Under the pieces are notes generated by a model that searched no databases, was not told where the DNA came from, and saw only the letters and a list, made by a program, of their open reading frames with translations. Of a stretch of DNA of 59,815 nt, positions 8,345 to 16,771 are shown piece by piece. This DNA is from Herbiconiux sp. (GTDB lineage Bacteria; Actinomycetota; Actinomycetes; Actinomycetales; Microbacteriaceae), in assembly GCF_023264895.1 (NCBI RefSeq), contig NZ_JAHFUY010000027.1, positions 1 through 59,815 on the forward strand, written 5' to 3'. Within the stretch, counting starts at the first letter, position 1, and the number at the start of each line of letters is the position of its first letter. The translations under genes and the position numbers were made by a program.

Positions 8345-9363
8345 GCCGTACCGGTCGTGGTCGACCAGGGGTTGGTGAGCGCTTCCTCGAGCTGCGGTGA
8401 CGCGCCGTCTTCTGTGGCGGTCATGCCTGACGCAGCAGGAAACGCCTCCATCATCGAGTCGGGCATGTTCCAGTTCTTGAAGAAGTTGTTCGACCCCACC
8501 GATGGCGTCCAGCGCCGCGCCTCCCAATCGGGCACGTAGTTGCGGTAGCCTCCCGAGTTGACCTCCACCCTCAGCCCGCTGGGCTCTCGGAAGTAGAGGT
8601 AGTTCTGCTCGCCGATCCCGTGGATCGACGGTCCGTACTCGATCGGCACGGAAGATTCGAGCATGAGGTCGGCGGTGCGCACGAGGTCTTCCGGGTGGTC
8701 GGTCCAGAAAGCGATGTGGTGGACGCGACCGGGCACGCCGGAAGTGTCGAGCACGATACCGAGGTCGTGGGACTTCTCGTTGGTCGTGAGCACAGTGAAC
8801 ACGTTCACGGGCGCATGGTCGAGGTAGGTCTTCGCCATCACGCGGAAGCCCAGGGCCTCGGAGTACCACGCTGCGAACCCCTCCACATCGGTGCTGGCGA
8901 CCGTGACGTGGTCGAGGAAGCGGGGCGCGGCACCATGGACGGCCCTGCGCTCGGGTCGATCGGGGTAGACGGAAGCGAACTCCGGGTCCGTCGTGAAGGG
9001 CTCAACCTCCCAGAACAGGGTCATCGAGTGCCCGAAGGGGCCCACGAACTCGTAGGCCCGCCCCACCGCCGGGAGGTCATCGCGCCAGACGCCAGAGATG
9101 CCGCGTTCATCAAGCCGGCCGACGAGCTCGTCGAGTGCCTCGGAGTAGTCGACCCGCCAGGCCATCGTCGCGAGCGATGCTTCTGCACCCGGAGCGATCA
9201 CGAGACTGTAGCGGTAGTAGTCGCCCCAGCACCTCAGGTAGATGCGGTCGCCTCGTCGGTCCACGATACGCATACCGAATCTCTCGACGTAGAAGTTCGC
9301 CGACTTCTCCGCATCCGGTGCGGTGATCTCCAGGTGGGCGATGTGGCCCAGCAGCTTCTTCAT
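8341..9363 (-). CDS. VOC family extradiol ring-cleavage dioxygenase
   Basis: Predicted Fe(II) dioxygenase of 340 aa with two vicinal-oxygen-chelate modules (about 5-115 and 147-275). The C-terminal module keeps the 2-His-1-Glu site: His152 in FLDHVTV, His216 in VHHIAFW and Glu267 in LRVEVNSGGY. The segment YFREPSGLRVEVNSGGY resembles catechol 2,3-dioxygenase type I enzymes. The start is set by GGAGG 7 nt upstream of the ATG. It is the first gene of a two-gene minus operon divergent from the LysR gene, and probably cleaves a catechol-like ring made by the FAD monooxygenase at 12594. Confidence 0.87.
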   Translation of the reverse strand: MKKLLGHIAHLEITAPDAEKSANFYVERFGMRIVDRRGDRIYLRCWGDYYRYSLVIAPGAEASLATMAWRVDYSEALDELVGRLDERGISGVWRDDLPAVGRAYEFVGPFGHSMTLFWEVEPFTTDPEFASVYPDRPERRAVHGAAPRFLDHVTVASTDVEGFAAWYSEALGFRVMAKTYLDHAPVNVFTVLTTNEKSHDLGIVLDTSGVPGRVHHIAFWTDHPEDLVRTADLMLESSVPIEYGPSIHGIGEQNYLYFREPSGLRVEVNSGGYRNYVPDWEARRWTPSVGSNNFFKNWNMPDSMMEAFPAASGMTATEDGASPQLEEALTNPWSTTTGTA

Positions 9364-9435
9364 CTGACGCGTCCTCCGACTCCTGCTCGTCTTCGAGCTC
9401 AGAGGCCACGATGTCCGGTGGGTTCCGAAGCGTAA

Positions 9436-9460
9436 ATGCGCCCGCACCTATGGCATCCAT
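9436..9460. promoter_or_regulatory. Candidate LysR operator in the divergent region
   Basis: ATGC (9436-9439) and GCAT (9453-9456) form a 21-bp interrupted inverted repeat; ATGG-CAT-CCAT (9450-9460) overlaps it. Both lie between the dioxygenase start (9363, minus) and the lysR start (9485, plus). A canonical T-N11-A box was not unambiguous, so this is tentative. Confidence 0.3.
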
Positions 9461-9484
9461 CGATCACGCCGATACTCTTCCCCC

Positions 9485-10411
9485 ATGAATCTCCGGAGCA
9501 TCGATCTCAACCTGCTCGTCTCTCTCGACGCACTGCTGAACGAGAGCAGCGTGAGCCGGGCAGCCGATCGGATGCGTGTGGGCCAGCCTGCCATGAGTGC
9601 AACTCTCGCCAGGTTACGTGCGCTCTTCGACAACCCATTGCTCGTGCGGGTGGGAAGGGAATTGCGGCTCACGCCGTTCGCGGAGGCGCTCCGGGAACCG
9701 CTCGCCGAGGTGCTCGCCGGGATCGAGGCCGTCGTGAACGCGGGCGTCGCCTTCGACCCCGCGACGAGTTCCCGGACCTTCACGGTGATGGCGAGCGACT
9801 ACGTGGCCCTCGTGCTTCTTCGTCCGCTCATGGAGAGGCTGCGCAGCGTGGCTCCGGGCGTGCGGCTCGTGATCACACCGGTGGGACCCGACCTGCTCAT
9901 GCAGCTGGGACGCAGCCAGACCGACGCGGTCGTCGTGCCCCGGGAAATTCTCCCCTCGAGGCTCGACCTTCCTCACGAGACCCTCTTCGAGGACTCGTTC
10001 GTGTGCGTCACCGATGCCGCGCTGGGCAACAGGGAGGGGTCAGGCTTCTCGGCCGGGGATCTGACGACAGCGCCTTACCTGCAGTCCAATCAGGGCCAGA
10101 TGACCACCCTCGTCGACGGGCGCTTGCGGGCCCACGGCATCCAACGCGATCCTGAGGTCGTCACGACGTCGTTCGTGATGGCTCCGTTCCTGCTCCCGGG
10201 CACGAACCTCTTCACGATCGTGCAGCGGCGGCTCGCGCTCGAGCTCATGGGCGATGACGCGCGCTACCAGATCTTCCCGCCGCCGATCGACCTTGGGGTG
10301 ATCACGGAGACGATGGTGTGGTCGCCACGCTACGGTGCAGATCCGGGGCACCGCTGGCTGCGGGAACAGCTCGCCGACTTGGCGAGCCAGGGTGATCATC
10401 GATCCGGATGA
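9485..10411 (+). CDS. LysR family transcriptional regulator
   Basis: Regulator of 308 aa. Residues 1-62 form the LysR winged helix-turn-helix (LRSIDLNLLVSLDALLNESSVSRAADRM, then QPAMSATLARLRALF), most like the NodD/NahR-type subgroup. The remainder is the periplasmic-binding-like effector domain. It diverges from the dioxygenase-cyclase operon and precedes the FAH hydrolase gene, so it likely activates both arms in response to the aromatic substrate or an intermediate. Confidence 0.9.
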   Translation: MNLRSIDLNLLVSLDALLNESSVSRAADRMRVGQPAMSATLARLRALFDNPLLVRVGRELRLTPFAEALREPLAEVLAGIEAVVNAGVAFDPATSSRTFTVMASDYVALVLLRPLMERLRSVAPGVRLVITPVGPDLLMQLGRSQTDAVVVPREILPSRLDLPHETLFEDSFVCVTDAALGNREGSGFSAGDLTTAPYLQSNQGQMTTLVDGRLRAHGIQRDPEVVTTSFVMAPFLLPGTNLFTIVQRRLALELMGDDARYQIFPPPIDLGVITETMVWSPRYGADPGHRWLREQLADLASQGDHRSG

Positions 10412-10491
10412 TGGGTGACATACGGACGGTGCCATAGGAACGGCGTCCTGCGTCCTGCACACTCGGGTCTAATCGACACACTGGAGTGGCA

Positions 10492-11406
10492 ATGCGCTGG
10501 GTACGGTACATCTCGGATTCGGACGGTCTGGAGCACGTCGGGATGCTCGGAAGCGACACGATCCTGGCACTCGGTGCTGAGGAGCGGCTCCTCGACATTC
10601 TCGGCCGAGGGGATCTGGAGCAGGCGGCGCGAGCTGCTACGGAAGCGCCCTTCGAAGTGGTACCCGCCTCCTCGGTGCACCTGCTCGCTCCGATCGAGAC
10701 GCCTCCCTCGGTGCGTGACTTCATGTCGTTCGAAGAGCACGTGACCGCCTCCATGGCGGCGCTTGGACGCTCGGTGAGCACCGTCTGGTACGAGCGTCCC
10801 GTCTTCTATTTCAGCAATCCGGTCGCGGTGGCGGGACCGGCGCAGGCGATCGCGATTCCTCCGGGCTGCGCCGAATTCGACTTCGAGCTCGAGATCGCGG
10901 CAGTCGTCGGCGATCGCTGTTCCGATGTGGCGGTCGACGACGCCGAGCGACACATCGCCGGTTACACGATCCTCTGTGATTGGAGTGCGCGGGACCTTCA
11001 GGAACGGGAGATGGCCGTGGGGCTCGGACCCTCGAAGGGCAAGGATTCGGCAACCACGCTCGGGCCGGCTCTCGTGACTCCCGATGAGCTCACCGACCGA
11101 CGAAGCGGCCACGGGTATGCCTTGAGGATGTCCGTCGACGTGAACGGTCGACCGTATTCGCGCGGCGACTGGTCGAGCATCCACTGGTCGTTCGCCCAGA
11201 TGCTGAGCCACGCGTCCCGGGGCACCACCCTCGTGCCAGGGGACGTGCTCGGCAGCGGCACGGTGGGCACCGGTTGCATCCTCGAGCTCGGCCGGGTGCA
11301 CGGGTTCGAGCGATTCCCGTACCTCGAGGCCGGGGACGTGGTGACCCTCGAGGTCGAGCGCCTGGGCCGGATCAGCACCACCATCCAGCCGCCACGCGGC
11401 GCCTGA
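10492..11406 (+). CDS. Fumarylacetoacetate hydrolase family protein
   Basis: Metal-dependent C-C hydrolase or isomerase of 304 aa. Metal ligands are visible as Glu132 and Glu134 in FELEIAAVVG and Asp163 in LCDWSARD; SKGKDSATTLGPALV is the usual substrate-loop region. The family cleaves acylpyruvates or isomerises ring-opened meta-pathway products. The ATG at 10492 is chosen because GGAG (10483-10486) lies 5 nt upstream; a GTG two codons earlier would overlap that site. It begins the plus-strand arm, followed 16 bp later by the alpha/beta hydrolase. Confidence 0.88.
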   Translation: MRWVRYISDSDGLEHVGMLGSDTILALGAEERLLDILGRGDLEQAARAATEAPFEVVPASSVHLLAPIETPPSVRDFMSFEEHVTASMAALGRSVSTVWYERPVFYFSNPVAVAGPAQAIAIPPGCAEFDFELEIAAVVGDRCSDVAVDDAERHIAGYTILCDWSARDLQEREMAVGLGPSKGKDSATTLGPALVTPDELTDRRSGHGYALRMSVDVNGRPYSRGDWSSIHWSFAQMLSHASRGTTLVPGDVLGSGTVGTGCILELGRVHGFERFPYLEAGDVVTLEVERLGRISTTIQPPRGA

Positions 11407-11422
11407 TCGAAAGAGAGCAAGC

Positions 11423-12562
11423 ATGTTCGAACCATTCCCCGGCAACTACGTCTGGAACCTGTCGGTGAACCTCTCGCTCTCGACCGGCGGGCAGCTGACC
11501 GAGATCCTCGAGGCCATCGATCCCGTGATCGCACTTTCGGCAAAGGGGGACGACGCCACGTCCGCCTACCTCGACGCCTGGGAGGGGCTCGGCGATCGCA
11601 TGGTCTCGCTGGGCGACGAAGAGCTTGCCGCAGGCCGACCGTGGAGTGCCGCATCTCGTTTCGAACGCGCCGCCAACTACTACATGACAGGCGAACGGAT
11701 GCAGGAGATCGGCGGTCGCCGCAGAACCGAGGTCTACGGCAAGATGCTCGAGGCCTTCGCTCGGGTCGTGGTGCACGGCGGTGAACCCGTCTCGAGGGTC
11801 GAGATCCCGTGTGAGGGCGGGAGCTTCCCCGGCTTGTTCTTCCGGGCACCCGGTGCCGGGCCGCGGACCCCCGTGATGGTGCAGTTCAACGGCCTCGACT
11901 CCACGAAGGAGCAGATGTGGGGGTCACCGCTGCGCACCGAACTGGCGCGCCGGGGGATCTCGCTCCTGATGGTCGACCACCCGGGAACAGGCGAGGCGCT
12001 TCGACTGCGGGGCCTCACGGCTGTGCCGGAGAGCGAGCGCTGGGGATCGGCCTGCATCGACTATCTGGAATCGCGGGACGACATCGACCAGGCGCGCATC
12101 GGCATCGTGGGCTGGTCGCTCGGCGGGTACTACGCACCGCGGGCTGCGGCATTCGAACCGCGATTCGCGCTGTGTGTGGCCTGGGGCGCCAACTACCACT
12201 GGGGTGAGCTGCAGAAGGCACGATCCCGGCGCGAGGGTGAGAATCCGGTACCGCACTACTGGAAGCACGTGCAGTGGGTGTGGGGCGTCGAGGATCAGGA
12301 CGCCTTCATGGAACGCGCGGCCGAGGTCTCCCTGGCGGGAGTCGTGCCTTTGATCGCCGTGCCTTTCCTCGTGACGCACGGAGCGGGTGACCGTCAGATC
12401 CCTCTCACCGATGCGACCGAGCAGTTCGAGGCCGCCACCGGCTCGCCCGACCGCGAGCTGAAGATCTTCACTGAACGCGACGGCGGCATCGAGCACGTCA
12501 GCGTCGACAACATGCTCCCCGTGTCGGCGTTCATCGCCGACTGGGTGGCGGCACGACTGTGA
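11423..12562 (+). CDS. Alpha/beta hydrolase resembling 2,6-dihydroxypseudooxynicotine hydrolase
   Basis: Predicted C-C hydrolase of 379 aa with a helical N-terminal cap (about 1-120) and an alpha/beta core. Nucleophile Ser232 sits in GWSLGGYYAP and the catalytic His358 in GIEHVSVDN. The segment VQFNGLDSTKEQ (153-164) matches the GGLESTKEE region I recall from the Arthrobacter nicotine enzyme DHPON hydrolase; the catalytic Glu of that enzyme is Asp159 here. Such enzymes release the acyl side chain of a hydroxylated aromatic ketone. It lies between FAH and FAD monooxygenase genes, supporting an aromatic or pyridine catabolic role. Confidence 0.8.
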   Translation: MFEPFPGNYVWNLSVNLSLSTGGQLTEILEAIDPVIALSAKGDDATSAYLDAWEGLGDRMVSLGDEELAAGRPWSAASRFERAANYYMTGERMQEIGGRRRTEVYGKMLEAFARVVVHGGEPVSRVEIPCEGGSFPGLFFRAPGAGPRTPVMVQFNGLDSTKEQMWGSPLRTELARRGISLLMVDHPGTGEALRLRGLTAVPESERWGSACIDYLESRDDIDQARIGIVGWSLGGYYAPRAAAFEPRFALCVAWGANYHWGELQKARSRREGENPVPHYWKHVQWVWGVEDQDAFMERAAEVSLAGVVPLIAVPFLVTHGAGDRQIPLTDATEQFEAATGSPDRELKIFTERDGGIEHVSVDNMLPVSAFIADWVAARL

Positions 12563-12593
12563 CGCCGCACCTCCCTCATCCCGAAAGGACACC

Positions 12594-13826
12594 ATGAACG
12601 AGCACTCCAGCACCCGACCCCGCGGTTCGCGGGGAACCGTCGCCATCGTCGGCGCCGGCGTCGGTGGCCTCTCTGCCGCGCTCTCCCTCCACGAGGCCGG
12701 CTTCGACGTCACGGTCTACGAGAAGAGTCTGCTTGTGGAGCCGCTCGGCGGAGCCATCACCATCAACGCAATCGGCATCGTGATCCTCCGCAGCTACGGC
12801 ATCGACATCGAGGACCTGAAGCCGGCGCGCAGCCAGCGCATGGTCAGAAGCGACGGCCGCCATCGGGTGCTCTGGGAGACCGATGATTCGCTGCTCCACC
12901 AGGCCGGGGTCTCCGGGTGGCTCGCGGGTGCCATGCGCTCCGACATCTATCAGCGAATGCTCGCCCGGGTGCCCTCCGACATGATCCGGGGCGGCTACGC
13001 GCTCGACCACCTCGAACAGTCCGCCGACGCCGTCGAGCTCCACTTCACCGACGGCCGGGTGGAGCGGGCCGATCTTGTGATCGGTGCCGATGGCATTCAC
13101 TCCAAGGTTCGCGAGAGCATCTGGGGGCCGTCCGAGCTCAAGCATCTCGGTATCGCGGTCTGGCTCGGGTGGGCGGAATTCGACGGTGCGTCACGCGATG
13201 AGATGGTCATGCACCACGACGAGCATTACCAGCTGGGAATCCAGCCCCTGCGATATCAGGAGAAGGACTGCTTCGAATGGTGGTTCGTCGAGTCGTGTGC
13301 GATCGACCAGGCCGCGCCGGCGGATCCCTACCGGTACGTCGCTGACCGTGTGCAGGAGTTCGTCGATCCTGTCCCCGCGCTCGTGGGCGCCACGGACCCT
13401 GACCATCTGTTCCGATGGGTCGTCAAATACCGCGACAACCTCGGCGCGTGGTCGAAAGGCCGGGCCACATTGCTCGGCGACGCCGCACATCCGACCTCTC
13501 CCTACGCCGGGTACGGGGCGGGTATGGCGATAGAGGACGGCTACTTCCTCGGGCGGTACCTACGGGGCCGCGACCTCAGCGACTCCCGATCGGTGGAAGC
13601 CGGCCTGGCCCGGTACGACGCGCAGCGGGTCGAGTACACGAACGGCGTGGTCAGCTTCGCTCAGACGCTCGGTCGGGTCTTCCACAACTATCCAAAGCCG
13701 GTGCGGATGCTGCGCAACTTCCTGTTCGACCACACGAAGATCCCACAGAAGCAGATCAGCAAGGGCTACACAGGCGAGGCGCAGACTCTGCTCCGCGACG
13801 TGCTGAGCGCTCAGGGTCCCCAGTGA
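12594..13826 (+). CDS. FAD-dependent aromatic monooxygenase (group A hydroxylase)
   Basis: Flavoprotein hydroxylase of 410 aa. The Rossmann fingerprint GAGVGG is at residues 20-25, LVIGADGIHSKVRE is the DG motif, and LLGDAAHPTSPYAGYGAGMAIEDG is split across the FAD-ribityl GD motif and its following helix. Members hydroxylate phenols, salicylates or hydroxypyridines using NAD(P)H and O2. GAAAGGA precedes the start. Last gene of the plus-strand arm; it probably makes the catechol-like substrate for the extradiol dioxygenase. The next gene, a peptidase, converges on it. Confidence 0.88.
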   Translation: MNEHSSTRPRGSRGTVAIVGAGVGGLSAALSLHEAGFDVTVYEKSLLVEPLGGAITINAIGIVILRSYGIDIEDLKPARSQRMVRSDGRHRVLWETDDSLLHQAGVSGWLAGAMRSDIYQRMLARVPSDMIRGGYALDHLEQSADAVELHFTDGRVERADLVIGADGIHSKVRESIWGPSELKHLGIAVWLGWAEFDGASRDEMVMHHDEHYQLGIQPLRYQEKDCFEWWFVESCAIDQAAPADPYRYVADRVQEFVDPVPALVGATDPDHLFRWVVKYRDNLGAWSKGRATLLGDAAHPTSPYAGYGAGMAIEDGYFLGRYLRGRDLSDSRSVEAGLARYDAQRVEYTNGVVSFAQTLGRVFHNYPKPVRMLRNFLFDHTKIPQKQISKGYTGEAQTLLRDVLSAQGPQ

Positions 13827-13851
13827 TCCGGCAGGTGGGAGCCGGTTCGTC

Positions 13852-14673
13852 CTAGCGGTGCGCGGCGAGGGCCACGATCGTGCGGATCCAGCGGTACGCC
13901 TCCGCCATGGTGGGGGCGACGACCCGCACCGACCGCTCCCCCGTGCGCGTCACCGGCGGGGGCACGCTCGCGGCGTCGGCCTGCACCGCGAAGGCGAGGT
14001 CGACGTCGACGGTGACGGGTCCCTCGATCCGCACGTGGCCGCCCCCGCGCGCGGTGACGAGCGCGTGCACGGCGTCCTCGATCCGCTCGCACGCGACCGA
14101 CGGATGCACCGACTCGGCCGCCGACGACGACACGGCCGTGCTCACGACCACCGTGCCCACGTCGGCGGAGAGCTCGGCCACCTCGGCGGCGAGCGCGTCG
14201 CTCCCGGAGACCAGGAGGAGTGTCGCGCCGACCTCGGTGAGCACGGCGGCGTTCAGCCCCGCCTCGCCGAGCGGCCGGCCGTTGCAGCGGAGGTCGACGA
14301 CGGCGTCGTCGAAGGTGTGGCTCAGCGTTCCGCGCACGCCGGCGCGGGGGTGGTAGCCGATGAAGAGCGCCTCGTCGCCGCTCCGGATGCCGTCGACCAT
14401 CGCGAGCGGCCGCGGCTTCCCGCGCAGCAGGGTGGCGGTGGGGTCGAGGTCGGCGGGCAGGATGTTGCGATAGCCGCCGTGGCCGTCGGAGACGACGACC
14501 TCGGCCGCGGCATCCGCTCGCCTGATGCCCCGCACGGCGGCGTTCACCTCGTCGGCGAGCAGGCGCCGCGCCCAGTCGTACTCGGCTTTCCCGGGCCGCA
14601 GCTCCTCACTCGCCACGACCCCCGCCACGCCCTCCAGGTCGGCCGAGATGAAGAACCTGCGCGTCGCGTCCAT
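13852..14673 (-). CDS. M55 family D-aminopeptidase (DppA-like)
   Basis: Predicted zinc peptidase of 273 aa. The N-terminal FISADLEGVAGV contains the SxDxEG metal motif of the M55/DppA family, and VVSDGHGGYRNI matches the second metal loop; YHPRAGVRGTLSHTF follows. DppA removes D-amino acids from short peptides, often in peptidoglycan peptide recycling. The gene is convergent with the FAD monooxygenase and not linked to peptide-transport genes here, so its substrate is unassigned. Confidence 0.85.
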   Translation of the reverse strand: MDATRRFFISADLEGVAGVVASEELRPGKAEYDWARRLLADEVNAAVRGIRRADAAAEVVVSDGHGGYRNILPADLDPTATLLRGKPRPLAMVDGIRSGDEALFIGYHPRAGVRGTLSHTFDDAVVDLRCNGRPLGEAGLNAAVLTEVGATLLLVSGSDALAAEVAELSADVGTVVVSTAVSSSAAESVHPSVACERIEDAVHALVTARGGGHVRIEGPVTVDVDLAFAVQADAASVPPPVTRTGERSVRVVAPTMAEAYRWIRTIVALAAHR

Positions 14674-14727
14674 CCCCCGAGCCTAGGCGGAGGCCCGGCC
14701 GCGTGCCCGGGCGGCGACCTCACCGAC

Positions 14728-15099
14728 CTAGAGCCCGCGCACCCGGTCGAGCAGCCGCGCCCGGGTGATCAGCAGCATCCCGGCCACGATGCCGAGCACG
14801 CTCAACACCAGCACCACGGTCGGGGCGGCGTTGTAATTGTGGACCGTCTGGGGCCCGAAGGCGTCGCCCTCCACGTCATACGAGCAGTCGACGCCCAGGG
14901 GGAAGTAGGTGCGCCGACCCTCGATCCGCGTGCTCTCGTAGAAGGGGCCGCCCTGCTCGGGCTTCGGCCCGTCGATGCACTGCAGGTCGGGCACCACCCA
15001 ACCGCTGCGGATCCAGCCCACGGAGAACATCAGCAGGGCGATGAGGGCGAACACGATCACGCACACCCATCCGGCGAACCTCTGCGTGCTGGCGCTCAT
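14728..15099 (-). CDS. Membrane protein of unknown function, two transmembrane segments
   Basis: A 123-aa protein with membrane helices at about 9-31 and 91-113. Between them is an extracytoplasmic stretch with two cysteines (LQCIDGP and DCSYDVEG) that could form a disulfide. It ends with a basic cytoplasmic tail. No family recognised. Confidence 0.7.
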   Translation of the reverse strand: MSASTQRFAGWVCVIVFALIALLMFSVGWIRSGWVVPDLQCIDGPKPEQGGPFYESTRIEGRRTYFPLGVDCSYDVEGDAFGPQTVHNYNAAPTVVLVLSVLGIVAGMLLITRARLLDRVRGL

Positions 15100-15145
15100 C
15101 CCCCGAGCGTAGGCCCTGCGCCGGGCGCCCCGGGGCGAGCCGACC

Positions 15146-15268
15146 TCAGCCCTGGCGGGCCTTGAAGCGGGGGTTGAGCTTGTTGATCACGAAGGTGCGG
15201 CCGCGGCGGCGCACGATCTGCGCTCCGGGCATGCTCTTCATCGACTTGAGCGAGTTGCGGACCTTCAT
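15146..15268 (-). CDS. rpmJ: 50S ribosomal protein L36, zinc-free type
   Basis: A 40-aa basic protein ([20 protein letters not shown]...) typical of the alternative L36 (YkgO type). It has no cysteine, so it lacks the zinc ribbon of the standard form and can replace it when zinc is scarce. GGAGG lies 5 nt before the ATG. A perfect palindrome at 15287-15303, just upstream, fits a Zur operator and is shared with the divergent COG0523-like gene. The standard Cys-containing L36 is expected elsewhere in the genome. Confidence 0.92.
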   Translation of the reverse strand: MKVRNSLKSMKSMPGAQIVRRRGRTFVINKLNPRFKARQG

Positions 15269-15286
15269 GAAGACCTCCGATTGTTA

Positions 15287-15303
15287 TTGAGAACTGTTCT
15301 CAA
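15287..15303. promoter_or_regulatory. Candidate Zur box
   Basis: TTGAGAAC-T-GTTCTCAA is a perfect 17-bp palindrome. Its core TGAGAACTGTTCTCA fits the actinobacterial Zur pattern TGANAANNNTTNTCA. It lies 19 bp before the zinc-free L36 gene and 15 bp before the COG0523-like gene, both known types of Zur targets. Palindrome seen directly; Zur assignment from family knowledge. Confidence 0.72.
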
Positions 15304-15317
15304 GTAGCCTAGTCGAC

Positions 15318-16379
15318 ATGAGCGCCCCCACGTCACCCGGTCTGGCCGTCACCCTCGTGAGCGGCAGCGATGCCGTCGCGAATTCCGTCGTGGCCCGACT
15401 GCTCTGCGGCGCCTCCCCCACCGACCCTCCGCGCGAGATCGAGGCCCCCGACGTCGACGACGCGGAGTTCGCCACCGGACTCGCCGACGACCTCGCCGAG
15501 GCCTCCCGCAACGGGCTCACCGGAACGACCGCGATCGTGCTCGAACCCGGCACCGACGTGGTCGAGGTGGCTCTCGTGCTCGAGCACGTGCTCGGCGGGC
15601 AGGAGCCGGCCGTCGCCGTCGGCATCCGCGACGTCGTGGCGGTGTCGTCCGTCCGAGAGATCCTCGCCCTGCTCTTCGTGACCGGATCCGATCCGTCGGC
15701 CTTCCGCCGCGGCGGCGACTTCGACTCACCGGGCAGGCTCGCCCGCCGACTCGAGTTCGCGAGCCTGATCGTGCTGACCGACACCGCGTCGGCTCCCCCC
15801 GAGCTCGGCCTCGTGCAGTCGTTCCTCGCTCGCCTCGCCCCCGCGGCCCGGATCGTGGCGCTCGAGAACCTCGGCAACGCACGCCCGCGCGCCGCGGCCG
15901 TCGTCGTGCGCGGGCGGGCGCACCGCCTGGGCGCCGCGATGGGCTGGCAGCAGCAGCTCGCCACCGGCACTCCCGCGACCGGGCGGCGCGCCCCGATCGG
16001 CGCCTTCGTCTTCCGCGATCCCCGGCCGTTCCATCCCGAGCGCCTGCACGAGGCGATCCAGCAGCACCTCACTCCGGACCGGGTGGGGCGGATCGCGCGC
16101 TCCCGCGGATTCGTGCGCCTCGCGTCGCGGCCCGAGCGGGTGGGCTCCTGGTCGAGCGCCGGCGACGTGGTCGACATCGATCCGACCTTGATGCTCAACT
16201 GGGATCCGGAGTCACCCGTTGGGCAGGAGATCGCCTTCTTCGGGCTCGACCTCGACGGCGACGCGCTGGCGGCCGTGCTCGGCGACTGCCTCGTGCGAGG
16301 CGAGGAGCTCGTGGCGGGAGCGGGGGTCTGGTCACGCTGGGCCGACCCGTTCCCGGAGTGGACGATCCACCACCACTGA
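15318..16379 (+). CDS. COG0523/CobW-like protein lacking a P-loop
   Basis: A 353-aa protein. The C-terminal half carries the CobW_C type segment (FVFRDPRPFHPERLHEAIQ, then ARSRGFVRLASRPE and a Trp-rich end). The N-terminal half has the layout of a COG0523 GTPase, but the expected GxxGxGKT loop is replaced by GSDAVANSVVARLL, with no Lys or Thr, and the CxxC motif is absent. It ends in HHH. COG0523 proteins act in metal delivery, often zinc. Divergence from zinc-free L36 across a Zur-like box supports a zinc-starvation role, probably without GTP hydrolysis. Confidence 0.72.
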   Translation: MSAPTSPGLAVTLVSGSDAVANSVVARLLCGASPTDPPREIEAPDVDDAEFATGLADDLAEASRNGLTGTTAIVLEPGTDVVEVALVLEHVLGGQEPAVAVGIRDVVAVSSVREILALLFVTGSDPSAFRRGGDFDSPGRLARRLEFASLIVLTDTASAPPELGLVQSFLARLAPAARIVALENLGNARPRAAAVVVRGRAHRLGAAMGWQQQLATGTPATGRRAPIGAFVFRDPRPFHPERLHEAIQQHLTPDRVGRIARSRGFVRLASRPERVGSWSSAGDVVDIDPTLMLNWDPESPVGQEIAFFGLDLDGDALAAVLGDCLVRGEELVAGAGVWSRWADPFPEWTIHHH

Positions 16380-16400
16380 CCGCGCCGGGCCCCGCCCGCC

Positions 16401-16688
16401 TCAGGTCGTGATGTAGAAGAAGAACATCACGAACGGCACCGCCGACACCACGACTCCGACCGTCGCCAGCCACCGCGCGGCCGAGGGCCGCGACCGCAGC
16501 ACCGACACCACTCCGGCGAACATCCCGATCACCGCGAACCACAGCGGGATCCACGTCGGGATCCCCACCACCAGCGTCACGATCGCGACGAGCCCGCCGA
16601 GCACCGCCACGACGGCGACGGGGTCCACACCTCCTCGCGGCCGCTGCAGGGTCTGAGGTCGTTCCGTGGGGTCGTCGATCGCGCTCAT
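16401..16688 (-). CDS. Small membrane protein
   Basis: A 95-aa protein with three hydrophobic segments (about 24-44, 46-65 and 70-92) after a polar N-terminus. The ATG at 16688 is preferred over an upstream in-frame TTG at 16724 because a G-rich ribosome site (TGGGGG) lies directly before it. Unknown function; convergent with the COG0523-like gene. Confidence 0.6.
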   Translation of the reverse strand: MSAIDDPTERPQTLQRPRGGVDPVAVVAVLGGLVAIVTLVVGIPTWIPLWFAVIGMFAGVVSVLRSRPSAARWLATVGVVVSAVPFVMFFFYITT

Positions 16689-16771
16689 GCCCCCAGCGAA
16701 CCCACCGCTCCCTGCCTCCCGCAAGGGGCTTGCGCCCTCGCGAGACCCTCGCGCGGGATCCGGAGATGACG

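Noticed and set aside
7253..8539. A 428-aa plus-strand open frame
   Set aside because: Antisense to the cyclase and dioxygenase genes, no ribosome site, shadow composition.
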